Assembly (NCBI GenBank): GCA_037962975.1
Contig: CM075670.1
Span: 156,492,501 to 156,556,500 of the forward strand
Direction of reading: 5' to 3'
From: Clitoria ternatea
Taxonomy: Eukaryota > Streptophyta > Magnoliopsida > Fabales > Fabaceae
DNA: 64,000 nt
Shown: piece after piece, positions 10,981 to 22,569 of the stretch
How the letters are laid out: each line of letters opens with the position of its first letter
Numbering within the stretch: the stretch's first letter is position 1
The notes under the pieces: model-generated
Seen by the model: the letters and a program-made list of their open reading frames with translations, nothing else
Told to the model about the DNA's origin: nothing
Databases searched by the model: none
Made by a program: the position numbers and the translations under genes

Positions 10981-11294
10981 ACCAAATGAACCGGTTCTAG
11001 TCTTAGCCTTCTGTTATTTGCCATATACGTGTGGATGATCTCTCTCTTCCCTTGCCTTCCTTCTCTTACTATTCCTGCCTGGTACTTCTTGATTGCCCCT
11101 GGGAATGGAGTGAAGGGAGTGCTGATTGTCTGTTTTAAGCTGCTGTGCTCCGCTGAATACTGGCTGGGTGCTTGTCCTTCCTTGCACTCCGCCCCTTTTG
11201 TTATCCGGTTGCCTTATAGTCTATTTGGTTACTTACTTTTGGAAAAATTTTCCCCGTATTGGTTCTTAATTAGTTAATAAATTAGGGTGTTACA

Positions 11295-13022
11295 AGGTAG
11301 CCTCTGAGTGGGACTCGGGCTGCCCGTGAACACCTCTGTTGGCGCTGAGAGCGTTGGTGTCACCTTGTGGGCAAACGGTTGGGTACCTATAAAACGGCCA
11401 AGCAGCTTGGAGCTGAATTGATAGCTGAGAGCTATGTATAAAAAGGCTAGGAGCCTACGTTGCAACGTCAAGAACCGATTACACACAAATGTGGAACTGA
11501 GTGAATAATCTGTGTATGTGCATTGCTGATGTTGAGTGGAATTGAGCATGCATGTGATGATGTTAATGACACGATGAATGTATATAACTGAGTGAATTAT
11601 TCTGTGTGCATATACTGTGGATGCTAACTGAAATCTGTTCCGTGAGTATATATATATATATATATATATATATCAATGTTATTGAAATGTTGTGTGTGTA
11701 TAGCCGAGTGAGAACTGTTGGATTCTGATCGGGAAATGTTGAATATGTGCGTTCTGATTCATTGGTATTATTATGTTACTGATTGTTGTTATGTTAATGT
11801 TATTGGCTGTATATGTGCATATGGCCGAGCGATAACTGGTGGATTCCGATCGGTAAAGGTCTTATGTGTGTCCTGGTTGATTAGTGTTGTTCTGACTGTA
11901 ATTATTGCCATGTATAACTATGTATATATATAATGTTGCATAACTGTGGGCCAACCCGAGTCAGTATCTATCATTTAATATTTGAGATGCTCACCCCTAC
12001 ACCATTTTTCAGTGTGTGCAGGTCGGACTCGGAAATGATGATAGGGCCTCAAGTCCGAGTGTGGTGCACTCTGACTGTTGAGTACTCGTAATGCGTTTAT
12101 TATGTTCAGTCGATGTAGCCTTGGTCGGCTCTCATGTAAAATGACTAAACATATTTATTTATAAAGATTTATTTGATAAGTATAGGCATGGTATCACTTG
12201 TACGGATCTGTAAATAATGGTAAAGGTATAATGTTAAGTTAATGAGTAATCTGAGTATATGGTTACATGTATATGGGTCGGTAGATTGGAATTGTGGGCA
12301 GGTTTATATTTCTGGGAACATATATTTATACATAAGTGCATTATGTTGATTTGATGCGTCTTCCGACTGGAATGTGTTGTTAAATGATTTGAGGGCTACT
12401 GAAGAGTGAAATAATGTTAAGTTGATGGTTCCGAGTGAGGATTACTGGGTGGCTTTCCGAGTGAATACGCTGAGTGGTTCCGAGTGAAAAATATAGGTAA
12501 ACCCGAGTGAGGAAGAGTTTGTATTCCCGAGTGAAAACCTTGAGCGATCCTCTTCTGAGAGAAGGGTTAGTGTAGTGGTTTAGAATGGAATGGATTCTGA
12601 GTGTAAGATATTTACAATTCGAGTGAATGATGTAAAATCCGAGTGAGAAATTACCTTATACCTGTGTTCGCCCCAGCGAATTAGACTTAGCTCTAGCGAG
12701 TGTATGTGCATGGATGGCTTCTGGGATGTTCGCTTAAGGGAATGGTACTTCACCCGAGCGAGTGGGTTGTCTCGCTCAAGCGTCTTGGGTCTCGCTTGAG
12801 CGAGTTAGCGTTGTAATGGATTTTGCCCAGGCGCTGATGTGTCTCGCTAAACCGAATGGATCGGTTCGAGCCTTGTTCATTCCGCTGATTGCTATGCGTA
12901 TGAATGTTTTTATTTCCCTTGCCTTCCTCTTCCTTTTCCTATGCCGATTGTCCAGTGGCTGTTTTTATGGAAAAATTTCCCCTGTTTTTGGGTTTATTAT
13001 TTATTAAAATTAGGGTGTTACA
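11295..13022 (+). repeat. 5' LTR of element H, second part
   Basis: It resumes with AGGTAGCCTCTGAG and ends with attagggtgttaca at 13022. It includes a TATA-like tataaaaagg (11437-11446), a (TA)n run at 11647-11672, a CCGAGTG-rich part (12420-12650) and a CGCTCAAGCG part (12665-12850). It corresponds to 18191-19918 in the 3' LTR. Confidence 0.93.
11437..11446 (+). promoter_or_regulatory. TATA-like box in H 5' LTR
   Basis: tataaaaagg, repeated at 18333-18342 in the 3' LTR. It is a reasonable candidate for the LTR promoter but without transcript data this is only composition. Confidence 0.4.
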
Positions 13023-13025
13023 TTT

Positions 13026-13040
13026 TGGTATCAGAGCAGA
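13026..13040 (+). promoter_or_regulatory. Primer binding site of element H (tRNA-iMet type)
   Basis: tggtatcagagcaga, three bases after the LTR end. It matches the usual plant primer site complementary to the 3' end of initiator methionine tRNA. The same site type is used by elements A and F. Confidence 0.9.
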
Positions 13041-16000
13041 CCAAAAGGTCCATGGCCAAGGTTTGCCTACTGTTAGTGGGCGGTTGAGTGCATTATGCCA
13101 GATTGTCACAATTGCTTATGATGTTCTATTGCATGTTGATGCCTGTTCAATCATGACTTGTGTCATGATATGTGCTTATGATCTTCTATTGGATTTGGTA
13201 TACGTTTGACTATGAATGGTGTGGTTGTATGCCTGTGCCTTGTTGAGGAATTTGAACGTGTGATGAATGAATGGTATATGATGTATATGATTTTCAGTAT
13301 AAGAGATGTGTTGTAGTTTCCTAAGTTGAAATTTGGGTGTGTAATAAGTGAGTAAAGGTGAGGCCGGGTATATGTTAAATTGGGATTGCGCCTCGGTGGC
13401 TGGTTGAGGAAATCGAGTGAATGGTATTAGACCTTATAATAATATTTAAATGTTGTGGAGTACCCATCGTGGGATACTGGATAAGTAATGACCCCTTAGG
13501 AATTCTAAGTCTAATAATTTACTAATCGTGCGAGTTGTTGAGCCGAGTAAAGCAATTGCATAGTAACTCTTTGAGGCTTGAATGATTACCGGGTGTTTGT
13601 TTAGTTCCGTGTGATGTGTTATGTGTGAATGTGTTGATAGCCGTGCTGTGATTGAGAAATAATGCATGCAGCTTCTGGATTTGTGGTATTTGTGAACTGT
13701 TTAGTGATTGTGTGACTCCGTCCATGAATGCATGTTAATAATTCTGTGAATGCTGACTGGATGCTTGTAAATAGAAGTGTTACCACTACCGCCCAGTGTA
13801 TGAGTTAAAAAGGGGGTGATTCTCTGAGTTCTGTTTGCGGTTTCATGTTAAAATGTATATGAATAAGAATGCCATGATGATTTCCGAATGCATGATATAT
13901 GAGTTGATCTGTTGATTCCATTGTGATGTTGTGTTGAAATGCATGCTGCCTTCATTATAAAATACCGAGAGGATGTGCTGTAGTATTGTTACCCTGTTTT
14001 GCTATTGTGAATTACTATGACAAACGCTTGTGATGTTGTGATGAGACCATGAAATTCCGAGTGAATCTATATGTCGTGTTGAAACGGTTGTGACCTATTA
14101 AAGGTTGCGTGAGACGCACCTGTAAGCTTGGATGCTTGTATAAAATTGCATGAGGATTGCATACATGAGATGAAATCGTTGTTTAAGTCGGATCCGCATG
14201 TATGTGTGTAAGAGCATTATTATTGAGACTAACATAATTTGCATGGATTTGAATGATTTGAGTAGATTCCAACTTGATGATGTTGTATGAATGAGTTCTG
14301 ACTGAACGAATGTGCATGTATTGATGCTGTTGACGAGTGTAGTGTGATGTTATGATTGAGAATGTATGTTATTATGCAATTCCCGATTGAATGTCTGTGT
14401 ACATGCTTACGATGGGCATTGAACTCAATGTGAATTATATGAATATGTGGATATGATATTGTGAATGAAATTCTTAATATGGTTTGGAATTGATTTGGGT
14501 AAATCTGATTAGGTGAGTATATATATATGTCGATGTTATTACCAAGTGCAATATGATGTTGTGGTTATGATATATACTGTAGTGAACAATAATATAGCCA
14601 TGAATAATTGGTATGAAATCCGACTGAGTGTCTGTATGTACATTAGTGCCGTTGCCGAGTCCAGGGTGTGTTATGATAGCATATATGATTGTGAATTACT
14701 TAATCCTGATTGAATTGCATGAACTCGAGTGAGCGATGTCATTATATAGCTGAGAGTTGAGAATTTAATCCGAGCCATGGTTTTGTGATGAATAAGATTT
14801 AGAGGGAATGTTTACTCGGTGTTGGCTAGAAGTCGATTGTTGTGTTGCCACCATACTGTTTTACAGAAGTGATAAATAATTTTCATGATTGTTGTTGCGT
14901 GATGTACCCTATATGATGCGTAATGATGATGTTGATGTAGATGTATTATTTATAATGTGTGTGTGTGAACTGCTATTAATTACCGTGTGAATTAGTATTA
15001 GTTGAAGTGAGTCTGGTCGAAGTGAGGCATGTTGTTCTGAGATGACTCTTCATGCCATAGGTATTATGGCAGCGTACACGTTGCAGTGACTATGTAATTG
15101 CTGTAACCCTATAGGAATGAGACGTCATCCTATAAGTCGGATGCAGCAATTCATAAGCTAGGCAAGTGAGGCTGTAGCTGCTTATGGTGATGGTGGATCT
15201 ATCGGACTGCTTTGAGTGAAGATGAGAGTTGTATTAAGTGAATAAATAAGTGGTTATGTATCAAATTGAGGATAGAGGGTTTGTTTAACCTTGATGGGTT
15301 TGCCTTCTAGAGGATTAGAGGCTGTTGAGTATAGATTGGCTACTAAGATGATGATTAGTTATTAAAACGTGAGGGGTGATCAAGTCAGTCGCTGAAATTG
15401 GAGTTTTATAAGGTTAACCGAGTGATACCGTAGTCTAATGAGGAACCCAGGATTTGAGCCAAACTAAATTGTAAGGTGAGGATTTGCTTGGGAAGGGATT
15501 AGTATATTCCGAGTGTGTAAAAGTGGAGACAATTCTAAGTGAAGTCTTTGTGAGAAAGGACTGCTGAGTGAAAATTATGGTGTTCCGAGTAGAACCTCAT
15601 AGGGAGGATCATTATTAAGTTAAGGGAATAGTGTCCGACCGTAGCATTTTGAGTATGGTAAGATTCGAGTAATGTGACTCAGAGTGTACCACTTCTGAGT
15701 GGAATAGTACCGTGTGGAACGATTTCGAGTGGAGAGATATCGAGAGTAGAATCCCTAATACCCGTGTGATGTTTCGCTGAGTGATCTTTCTCCAGGAGGA
15801 AAAGTACTTCTGGTCGGAAAATGGAATTTAGAGTGTGCAAGTTCCGAGTGAAGGGTCCCCGAGGGGAGTAGGTATGCGAGAGAAGGATTTGATTGAAGTT
15901 GTACTCAGGACAGTGATTAGGAGCTGCTGAGTTTAAACTCAGAATTGTATTTGGAGTAGGCTTGAATTCCGAGTGAAAATTTGGGTAAATGGAAGTTTTC

Positions 16001-16763
16001 CGGGTAAGAACTACCTTTAACTCTGAACAACCCTGTTGATTGAGAGTTTCGAGTGACCTTTTCAGGGTATAGGCATGGAATTAGCAGAAGGAATGGTTAG
16101 AAATCTGAGATGTTAGAACTGAGTGTGGTACCCGTACGGAGTAAATCCAGGCAAATTGTGCTAATTGAAACACATGGAAAATTCCTTGAGTGCTCCCTTT
16201 GGTGTAAGAGAGAGATTTTGTGGTCAGGTTTTGAAAATCCGAGGGTTTAATCTGTGACGAATCAGTCGGAAGTGATTATTAGTGGGAGTCAGTATTGTTG
16301 TTTGCCGACTGAATTCTTCCCAACTGGTGGAATAACATCTAGAGTGTGTCCCATGTGACACAATTTTGAGCCTATGATCTGTATGAGTTCATGGTGGTGC
16401 CGAGTGACTCATTTGAGTCGGGGAACCCGATGGTGTAAATACGCTGATCGGTGTCTCGATTGAAAGACTGAATGGCCAATGAGTTAGGAAGAGCCATTGC
16501 TTATGATGAATTGGCTGAGTTAAATGGGAAAGTTGTACGTTTAAAAAGTTGTAATTAGGTAGGACCTGACTTTTGTGCTTGCCGACTGGAATTGTGGGGT
16601 GGTCGGTAAACAGCTGGAGTGGTAAAGCCTTGCCGAGTGAATTTGTGACCCGGTCGATGAATGTTTGTGGAAGCGCAGTCGTGTAAGAAATTAAGGCAGC
16701 AATTTTCTGAGTTGATTATTTAAGGAGAGTCACCGATTGAATTTCGAGGACGAAATTCTTTTG
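13041..16763 (+). other. Non-coding interior of element H
   Basis: No gag zinc knuckle, protease, reverse transcriptase, RNase H or integrase motif can be followed, and no open frame exceeds about 75 codons. CCGAGTG-like words are common, especially at 15480-16100. A small hairpin (atcatgac-ttgt-gtcatgat, 13150-13169) lies between two copies of tgcttatgat-ttctattg (13113 and 13173, period 60). A stretch near 16375 reads YEFMVVP, resembling the reverse transcriptase phrase YEFVVMPFG, but the flanks do not support it. The interior could be either captured sequence or decayed pol; I favour a LARD-type interior because the LTRs are nearly identical while nothing coding is left. Confidence 0.8.
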
Positions 16764-16776
16764 AGAGAGGGAGAAC
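16742..16776 (+). promoter_or_regulatory. 3' end of interior and polypurine tract of element H
   Basis: ttcgaggacgaaattc is followed by the purine run gagagagggagaa ending at 16775, directly before the 3' LTR at 16777. The first phrase is typical for the end of Tekay/Del-like gypsy coding regions and recurs at 43120 in element A. The purine run would prime plus-strand DNA synthesis. Confidence 0.85.
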
Positions 16777-19700
16777 TGTAACATCCCGATTTAATAATTA
16801 ATTGCCGAATGAAAATAAATCATTAAAATAATAATTGCTAAGTGGGGAAAAATTATTTATTAATTATAATTGGTTTAATTAATTTAACTTTGGGAAATAA
16901 AGGCTGATTAATTGTCAATAGCTGATTAGTTGTGACTGTGTGCGTGTGACACGTGTGGGAGCTGCTGCTGTGCACGACTTCCCACCCCACTCTTCCCTTC
17001 TCTCCGTGCATGCATATATGGGTACACTATCATTCATTCTTCCCCTTCAAACTTCTCTTCTTTATGTTTCCCTTCTTCTCTTCTTCGCTCTTCACTCTCC
17101 TTCTCTTCTTCTTCTTTCTTCTCTGCTCTCTGTTCCCGTGAGCTCGCAACAGTGGTGGCTGAGGATCGGAGTCCTCCTTCCTTACTCGACAAGTCAGAGA
17201 GGGTGAGGGTGTGCATTCCCTCTGCATACAACCCGTCTTCTTCCACGCTGCTTCTTCCCTGTTCTTTCATTTTCCTTCGTCGACTTCCCTTCTTCTTCCT
17301 CTCCTTGCTCGAAGCTGCCAAGTCTTAGTGGAGATCTGCACTACGAGGTGCTTCAAGGTGGTTGGAGCATTCACCAGCGTTGTGATGGAGCTGTTCCAGA
17401 GAGCGAACCGAGAGCTGGATGTTACAGAGGCTCGAATGGCCTCCCCTGTCCTTGCATGCAGATGTACTAAGAGCGACTCAGTGTTCCTCTAGAACCGGGT
17501 GTCCTATTGACCGACTGGAAGCTTCATTCCAGGTAGGGGGAGTACCTTATATCTTAAACGCGTGGATTATGAAGGGTTCCGAGTGCTAATAGCTTACCGA
17601 TTCTGTATTTGATTCTGTGATTTGTTTGCATGTGGAGTCTGTGATACAGAATGCATAATGCTTATGAACCAAGAGTTGCATGTTTAGTTCCGTTCATAGA
17701 TTGCATGCTAGTAGTGCTGAGAAGTGTTGAATGGTTGCATAAAAAGAATATGCTAAGGTACTGTTGATGATTTCCATGTGACTTATATGCCATGCATATT
17801 ATTCTGATATTGAAATACGGACTGTATAAGAGAAGGTGTTGACTTGATGAATTTGAGGTTATGTAATATCGATTGTATGAGATGCATGTGTTGTCTGAGT
17901 CCTGATACTGCCTAGTACCGATTGCATGGATGCTTATGTTGTTGGATTAATTTATTGAATCCTGAGACTGTTTGACACCGATTGCATGAGATGCATGTGC
18001 TGTTGAGTTCTGATGATGTATGATGCCGATTGCATGAGATGCATGTATTGCTGTGCATATGAACTCTGTGTTGTGTGATGAATCTGCGTGTGGCGCATGG
18101 GATGCATTGTGCTGGGAGCACGTAGTGTGGGATACTACTATCGGTTAATTAAAAGCGTGGGACGCTGTGAAATCCTTCGAGTGGGACTCAAGGTAGCCTC
18201 TGAGTGGGACTCGGGCTGCCTGTGAACACCTCCGTTGGCGCTGAGAGCGTTGGTGTCACCTTGTGGGCAAACGGTTGGGTACCTGTAAAACGGCCAAGCA
18301 GCTTGGAGCTGAATTGATAGCTGAGAGCTATGTATAAAAAGGCTGGGAGCCTACGTTGCAACATCAAGAACCGATTACACACAAATACGGAACCGAGTGA
18401 ATAATATGTGTATGTGCATTGCTGATGTTGAGTAGAATTGAGCATGCATGTGATGATGTTAATGACACGATGAATGTATATAACCGAGTGAATTATTCTG
18501 TGTGCATATGCTGTGGATGCTAACTGAAATCTGTTCTGTGAGTATATATATATATATATCAATGTTATTGAAATGTTGTGTGTGTATAGCCGAGTGAGAA
18601 CTGTTGGATTCTGATCGGGAAATGTTGAATATGTGCGTTCTGATTCATTGGTATTATTATGTTACTGATTGTTGTTATGTTAATGTTATTGGCTGTATAT
18701 GTGCATATGGCCGAGCGATAACTGGTGGATTCCGATCGGTAAAGGTCTTATGTGTGTCCTGGTTGATTAGTGTTGTTCTGACTGTAATTATTGCCATGTA
18801 TAACTATGTATATATATATATATATATTGTTGCATAGCTATGGGCTAACCTAAGTCAGTATCTATCATTTAATATTTGAGATGCTCACCCCTACACCATT
18901 TTTCAGTGTGTGCAGGTCGGACTCGGAAATGATGATAGGGCCTCAAGTCCGAGTATGGTGCACTCTGACTGTTGAGTACTCGTAATGCGTTTATTATGTT
19001 CGGTCGGTGTAGCCTTGGCCGGCTCTCATGTAAAATGACTAAACATATTTATTTATAAAGATTGATTTGATAAGTATAGGCATGGTGTCACTTGTACGGA
19101 TTTGTAAATAATGGTAAAGGTATAATGTTAAGTTAATGAGTAATCCGAGTATATGGTTACATGTATATGGGTCGGTAGATTGGAATTGTGGGCAGGTTTA
19201 TATTTCTGGGAACATATATTTATACATAAGTGCATTATGTTGATTTGATGCGTCTTCTGACTGGAATGTGTTGTTAAATGATTCGAGGGCTGCTGATGAG
19301 TGAAATAATGTTAAGTTGATGGTTCCGAGTGAGGATTACTGGGTGGCTTTCCGAGTGAATACGCTGAGTGGTTTCGAGTGAAAAATATAGGTAAACCCGA
19401 GTGAGGAAGAGTTTGTATTCCCGAGTGAAAACCTTGAGCGATCCTCTTCTGAGAGAAGGGTTAGTGTAGTGGTTTAGAATGGAATGGATTCTGAGTGTAA
19501 GATATTTACAATCCGAGTGAATGATGTAAAATCCGAGTGAGAAATTACCTTGTACCTGTGTTCGCCCCAGCGAATTAGACTTAGCTCTAGCAAGTGTATG
19601 TGCATGGATGGCTTCTGGGATGTTCGCTTAAGCGAATGGTACTTCGCCCGAGCGAGTGGGTTATCTCGCTCAAGCGTCTTGGGTCTCGCTTGAGCGAGTC

Positions 19701-19918
19701 AGCGTTGTCATGGATTTCGCCCAGGCGCTGATGTGTCTCGCTGAACCGAATGGATCGGTTCGAGCCTTGTTCCTTCCGCTGATTGCTATGTGTATGAATG
19801 TTCTTTTATTTCCCTTGCCTTCCTCTTCCTTTTCCTATGCCGATCGTCTAGTGGCTGTTTTTATGGAAAAATTTCCCCTGTTTTTGGGTTTATTATTTAT
19901 TAAAATTAGGGTGTTACA
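16777..19918 (+). repeat. 3' LTR of element H
   Basis: TGTAACATCC ... GGGTGTTACA, 3142 bp. It is uninterrupted and shows what the 5' LTR looked like before insert I. Differences from the 5' LTR are scattered single bases plus a shorter (TA)n run (18543-18559 against 11647-11672) and a longer one (18808-18827). It carries the same TATA-like box, GCCTTGGCCGGC block (19012-19023), CCGAGTG zone (19320-19540) and CGCTCAAGCG zone (19560-19760, including ctcgctcaagcg and ctcgcttgagcgag). Confidence 0.94.
19012..19023 (+). promoter_or_regulatory. Conserved GCCTTGGCCGGC block in H 3' LTR
   Basis: Exact 12-mer; the 5' LTR copy at 12118-12129 has one change (gccttggtcggc). Confidence 0.55.
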
Positions 19919-19923
19919 CCTCC
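19919..19923 (+). repeat. Target-site duplication of element H, right copy
   Basis: CCTCC, identical to 6379-6383. Confidence 0.95.
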
Positions 19924-21165
19924 ACTTCTCAAAATTCATAGCCACCAATTGCCACCAAAGGTGAAATTCTTAACCTTTGTTCTTGAACCCTTGGTTTCCT
20001 TTGGGATCCTTCAATATCCATCATTTGCATATGAATTCTATTCTGTTTTGATCCCAAAAACTATGACCCTCTTTCCTTGTCTAATGATGCATGTTAGTTT
20101 TTAAGGATTACGAAAATGAATAGCGATGACCAGTGAAATATTTCGAACAAACGGTGAACCTTTGATAATTAATCCCTTCGACTTTGGTTGAATGCATGGT
20201 TGTTATATATTTTTGTTGCTGGTCGTGACTTGTGGTGTCTTGGTGAATTTTTGCATGTTAATTTTTAAAGGATCCAGGAATGATTGGTAGCGATCAGAGC
20301 AAGCTTAACAACGATCGGTGAATTTTCAGCGTCTGGTTCTTTTTCCCTCTTCCAAACAGTCACCTTGAGGTAAGGGGGTCTCACTTCCTTTTTAATTGAT
20401 ACAAATTGCTTAATATTGTGCCTTTAGTGTTCAGAAACAACCCCTTCGAATTTCGTGACTATCTGATGGTTAGATTAAGAATTATGTGATTTATCACTAC
20501 CATAGTGGTTATGTTTATATTTTGTAATTTTATGTGTCTCGATGATTTTTCGTAAAAAAGGCGTGTAATCATTCGAATATTTCGTTAAAACTATCCGAGT
20601 TAAGCTACAACGTAAAATATTAAAAGTATGGATAGTAAAGTGGGCACGGTTGAAGACTTTGTTATGGTTGTATTGATGTATATATTTATGATTATTTTAT
20701 GTAAATTGTTATATTTGTCTAGTAAGCCCCACTAAATTAATTAAATTAGTCGACTAGTATTTTGCGAGTAAAATGGACCGATCATGTAAAAGAAGATGTT
20801 TTTTCGATTCAATTACTATTACGCTTTGTCTCAGGACTATAAACTATTAATAACGTTTTGATAAGAAAAAAATAGATAACTAGAAATAAAACTGGAAATA
20901 ATGAGTTTTAGGAGTAACATATAAAAGAACATGAATTTTTAAAGTATTCTTATAAGAAAAATATATTATTGAGTATTTGAGAAATTAAATAGAATTTGGA
21001 AATGGCAATCACATAATAATTGATCAAGAAGGAATTTGACAACTAAATCGTAAGTAGGATCTATAAGTTCGAGAAATTTTCAAATGGGTTTTCAAAAAAT
21101 AAAAAGGGAGTTTGGTAGAAAGAAATAAATGGCTAGAAGGAATTAAAAGTGATGATTTCTTTTAG

Positions 21166-21203
<38 letters not shown>

Positions 21204-21386
21204 AAGAATAATGAGTTTTGATAAAATATTAGAGAAATAGTGAAATCTAAATAACTTATAAAGAAAAGTTCATAATGTGAATATCTTAGACTAAATTCTA
21301 AAGTGGTAAATAAGGTGATTATGGGTCAAAAAGAAATAGAGTATATATTAGAAATGTTAGAATTCAATAAGAAGTAAAAATTGATA
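19924..21386. other. Old LTR-like sequence J, right half; AT-rich
   Basis: Continues from 6378. The start is C-rich, then cttgaggtaaggggg (near 20353) and taagccccacta (near 20724), phrases seen in long gypsy LTRs; a tagtggggctta counterpart lies on the opposite strand near 48691. From 20800 on it is AT-rich with a (TA)n run at 21168-21198. No coding similarity is visible. Confidence 0.45.
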
Positions 21387-21718
21387 CCACATGTCATGAT
21401 AGTTAATGTGAGGAAGTTAATAAGTTAGAAAGAATGTTGCTAGCGTAAGAATAAGAATTTTGAGAAATAGGAGAAATATCTATATTAGTGTTACTTAGTA
21501 AAGTTGATGCCCACTTAAACAATGTGTAAATAAATCTAAGTTTTATGCAACTTAGTGGTAGTAAGTAAATGTCAGGTCACATGTCATAGTAATTAATAAT
21601 AAAATTTAATGAGTTTAAAAGAAAGTTGTTAAGAATGAGAGATTGAACAAAAGGGAGAAATACTTGCGTTCGAAATAATCAGTGAAGTCTAGTAAAAATA
21701 ATGCCAACCTAGTTGGTA
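21387..21718 (+). repeat. Degenerate ~190-bp tandem repeat
   Basis: ccacatgtcat (21387) and tcacatgtcat (21577) begin units about 190 bp apart. Within each, agttaat/aattaat, aga-aga(a)-gttg and gagaaat follow in the same order. A weaker earlier unit seems to begin near 21195. Identity is low, so the call rests on the ordered landmarks. Confidence 0.5.
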
Positions 21719-21720
21719 TA

Positions 21721-22564
21721 TGTAACACCCTTGGTTAACTAAGACAATCTCTTCCACTAGATTATCTTGGTCAACTGAGAGGTTATGAATTTTAGAAAAA
21801 CGTGGAAGTTTTTTTTTGTACGAGAAAGCTTGGTGGAACAGATATATCTCATTATAACATAGTTATATATGACTCATGGTCGTAAACAGTAACTGTACAT
21901 ACTGAAAGTAAAGGGGCACGCAGGCTCCCATAAAGAGAAAAGAAAATCTTCTACCCAAAATGTCTTTAGTCCAAGAAAAGTTTGGCTGATCCTCGATATG
22001 GAATCTGCACTAATCTCTATGGTGTATGATCTAACCCAAGTCTGGAAAAATAGCGTAAGGGTAAGTCTCTACCTCCATAACAATCAGAGAGTCCTCATCA
22101 CTGACGTCCCCCCCCCCCACAGTCCAATTGGGTTTTCATACAATAATATCCTCACCTCAGGAGTCCTACTCGCTTCTCTTCTAAGTCGTCTATTCTAATT
22201 TAGTCTTATCAAAATTGCCCCTAAGCACATTCCTCTCTGCTCTTCCCCTCACCACTAATTACTCTATACATAGGTATTAATTCAATCACAATCAAACACA
22301 AACTCACACAGATAAGTTAATGCAATGCATGAGTTCTATTTTATTACTTTTAATCTCTTCTTCTAGCCATCATCATGCATGTGGGGCCAACTCTCGTCAT
22401 AATATCATATCAGAATCTGTCCTGCCTAGGCTGCCCCGAGACACAACGTTTCCGCACTAGAGTGACCAGAGTACACCAAGTCCCTACATTACAACACAGG
22501 GTACACATGGACTTGCAGTCCCAATATCATGGATCCAAAACACATATCATCATATCATAATAGG
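21721..22564 (-). mobile_element. Degenerate LTR-like sequence K, first part; host of element A
   Basis: It begins tgtaacacccttgg, which can be either a plus-strand LTR start or, read backwards, a minus-strand LTR end (ggtgttaca). The minus-strand reading is favoured because 46373-48917, which continues K beyond element A, also looks like a minus-strand LTR. It has a 9-C run at 22110. It is non-coding; no other copy is in the window. The family is unknown. Confidence 0.45.
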
Positions 22565-22569
22565 ACTTG
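22565..22569 (+). repeat. Target-site duplication of element A, left copy
   Basis: ACTTG, identical to the five bases after the 3' LTR (46368-46372). Confidence 0.95.

Larger units (their letters stand above)
7804..11294 (+). mobile_element. Solo LTR I, H-related family, nested in the 5' LTR of H
   Basis: It starts TGTAACATCC, ends GGGTGTTACA, is 3491 bp long and is flanked by AGGTA on both sides. It has no primer site, polypurine tract or interior, so it is a solo LTR left by recombination between two LTRs of a once complete element. It shares the H-LTR order of modules: a pyrimidine-rich stretch (8060-8240), a gctcacccctgcaccattt block (about 9561), gccttggccggc at 9694-9705, a dense CCGAGTG zone (9900-10480), CGCCCAAGCG-type motifs (10505-10980), and an attagggtgttaca end. 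Overall identity to H is low, so it is a sister family. Confidence 0.93.
6384..19918 (+). mobile_element. Element H: non-autonomous gypsy-type LTR retrotransposon (LARD-like)
   Basis: The element is bounded by a 5-bp duplication (CCTCC) and LTRs that begin TGTAACATCC and end GGGTGTTACA. The LTRs are 3143 bp (5', after removing the nested insert I) and 3142 bp (3') and nearly identical, so the insertion is young compared with A, E and F. An initiator-Met-type primer site follows the 5' LTR and a purine-rich tract precedes the 3' LTR. The 3.75-kb interior has no gag or pol frame. The last interior bases (ttcgaggacgaaattc) are like the 3' end of Tekay/Del-type gypsy coding regions, which points to a derivative of that group mobilised by enzymes made elsewhere. 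Net length without the insert is about 10.0 kb. Confidence 0.93.

Noticed and set aside
16365..16440. Possible reverse transcriptase remnant YEFMVVP in the H interior
   Set aside because: Only one short phrase; the expected neighbours (FGLTNAP, FIDD) are not there and stops follow at once. Noted in the H interior entry but not called.
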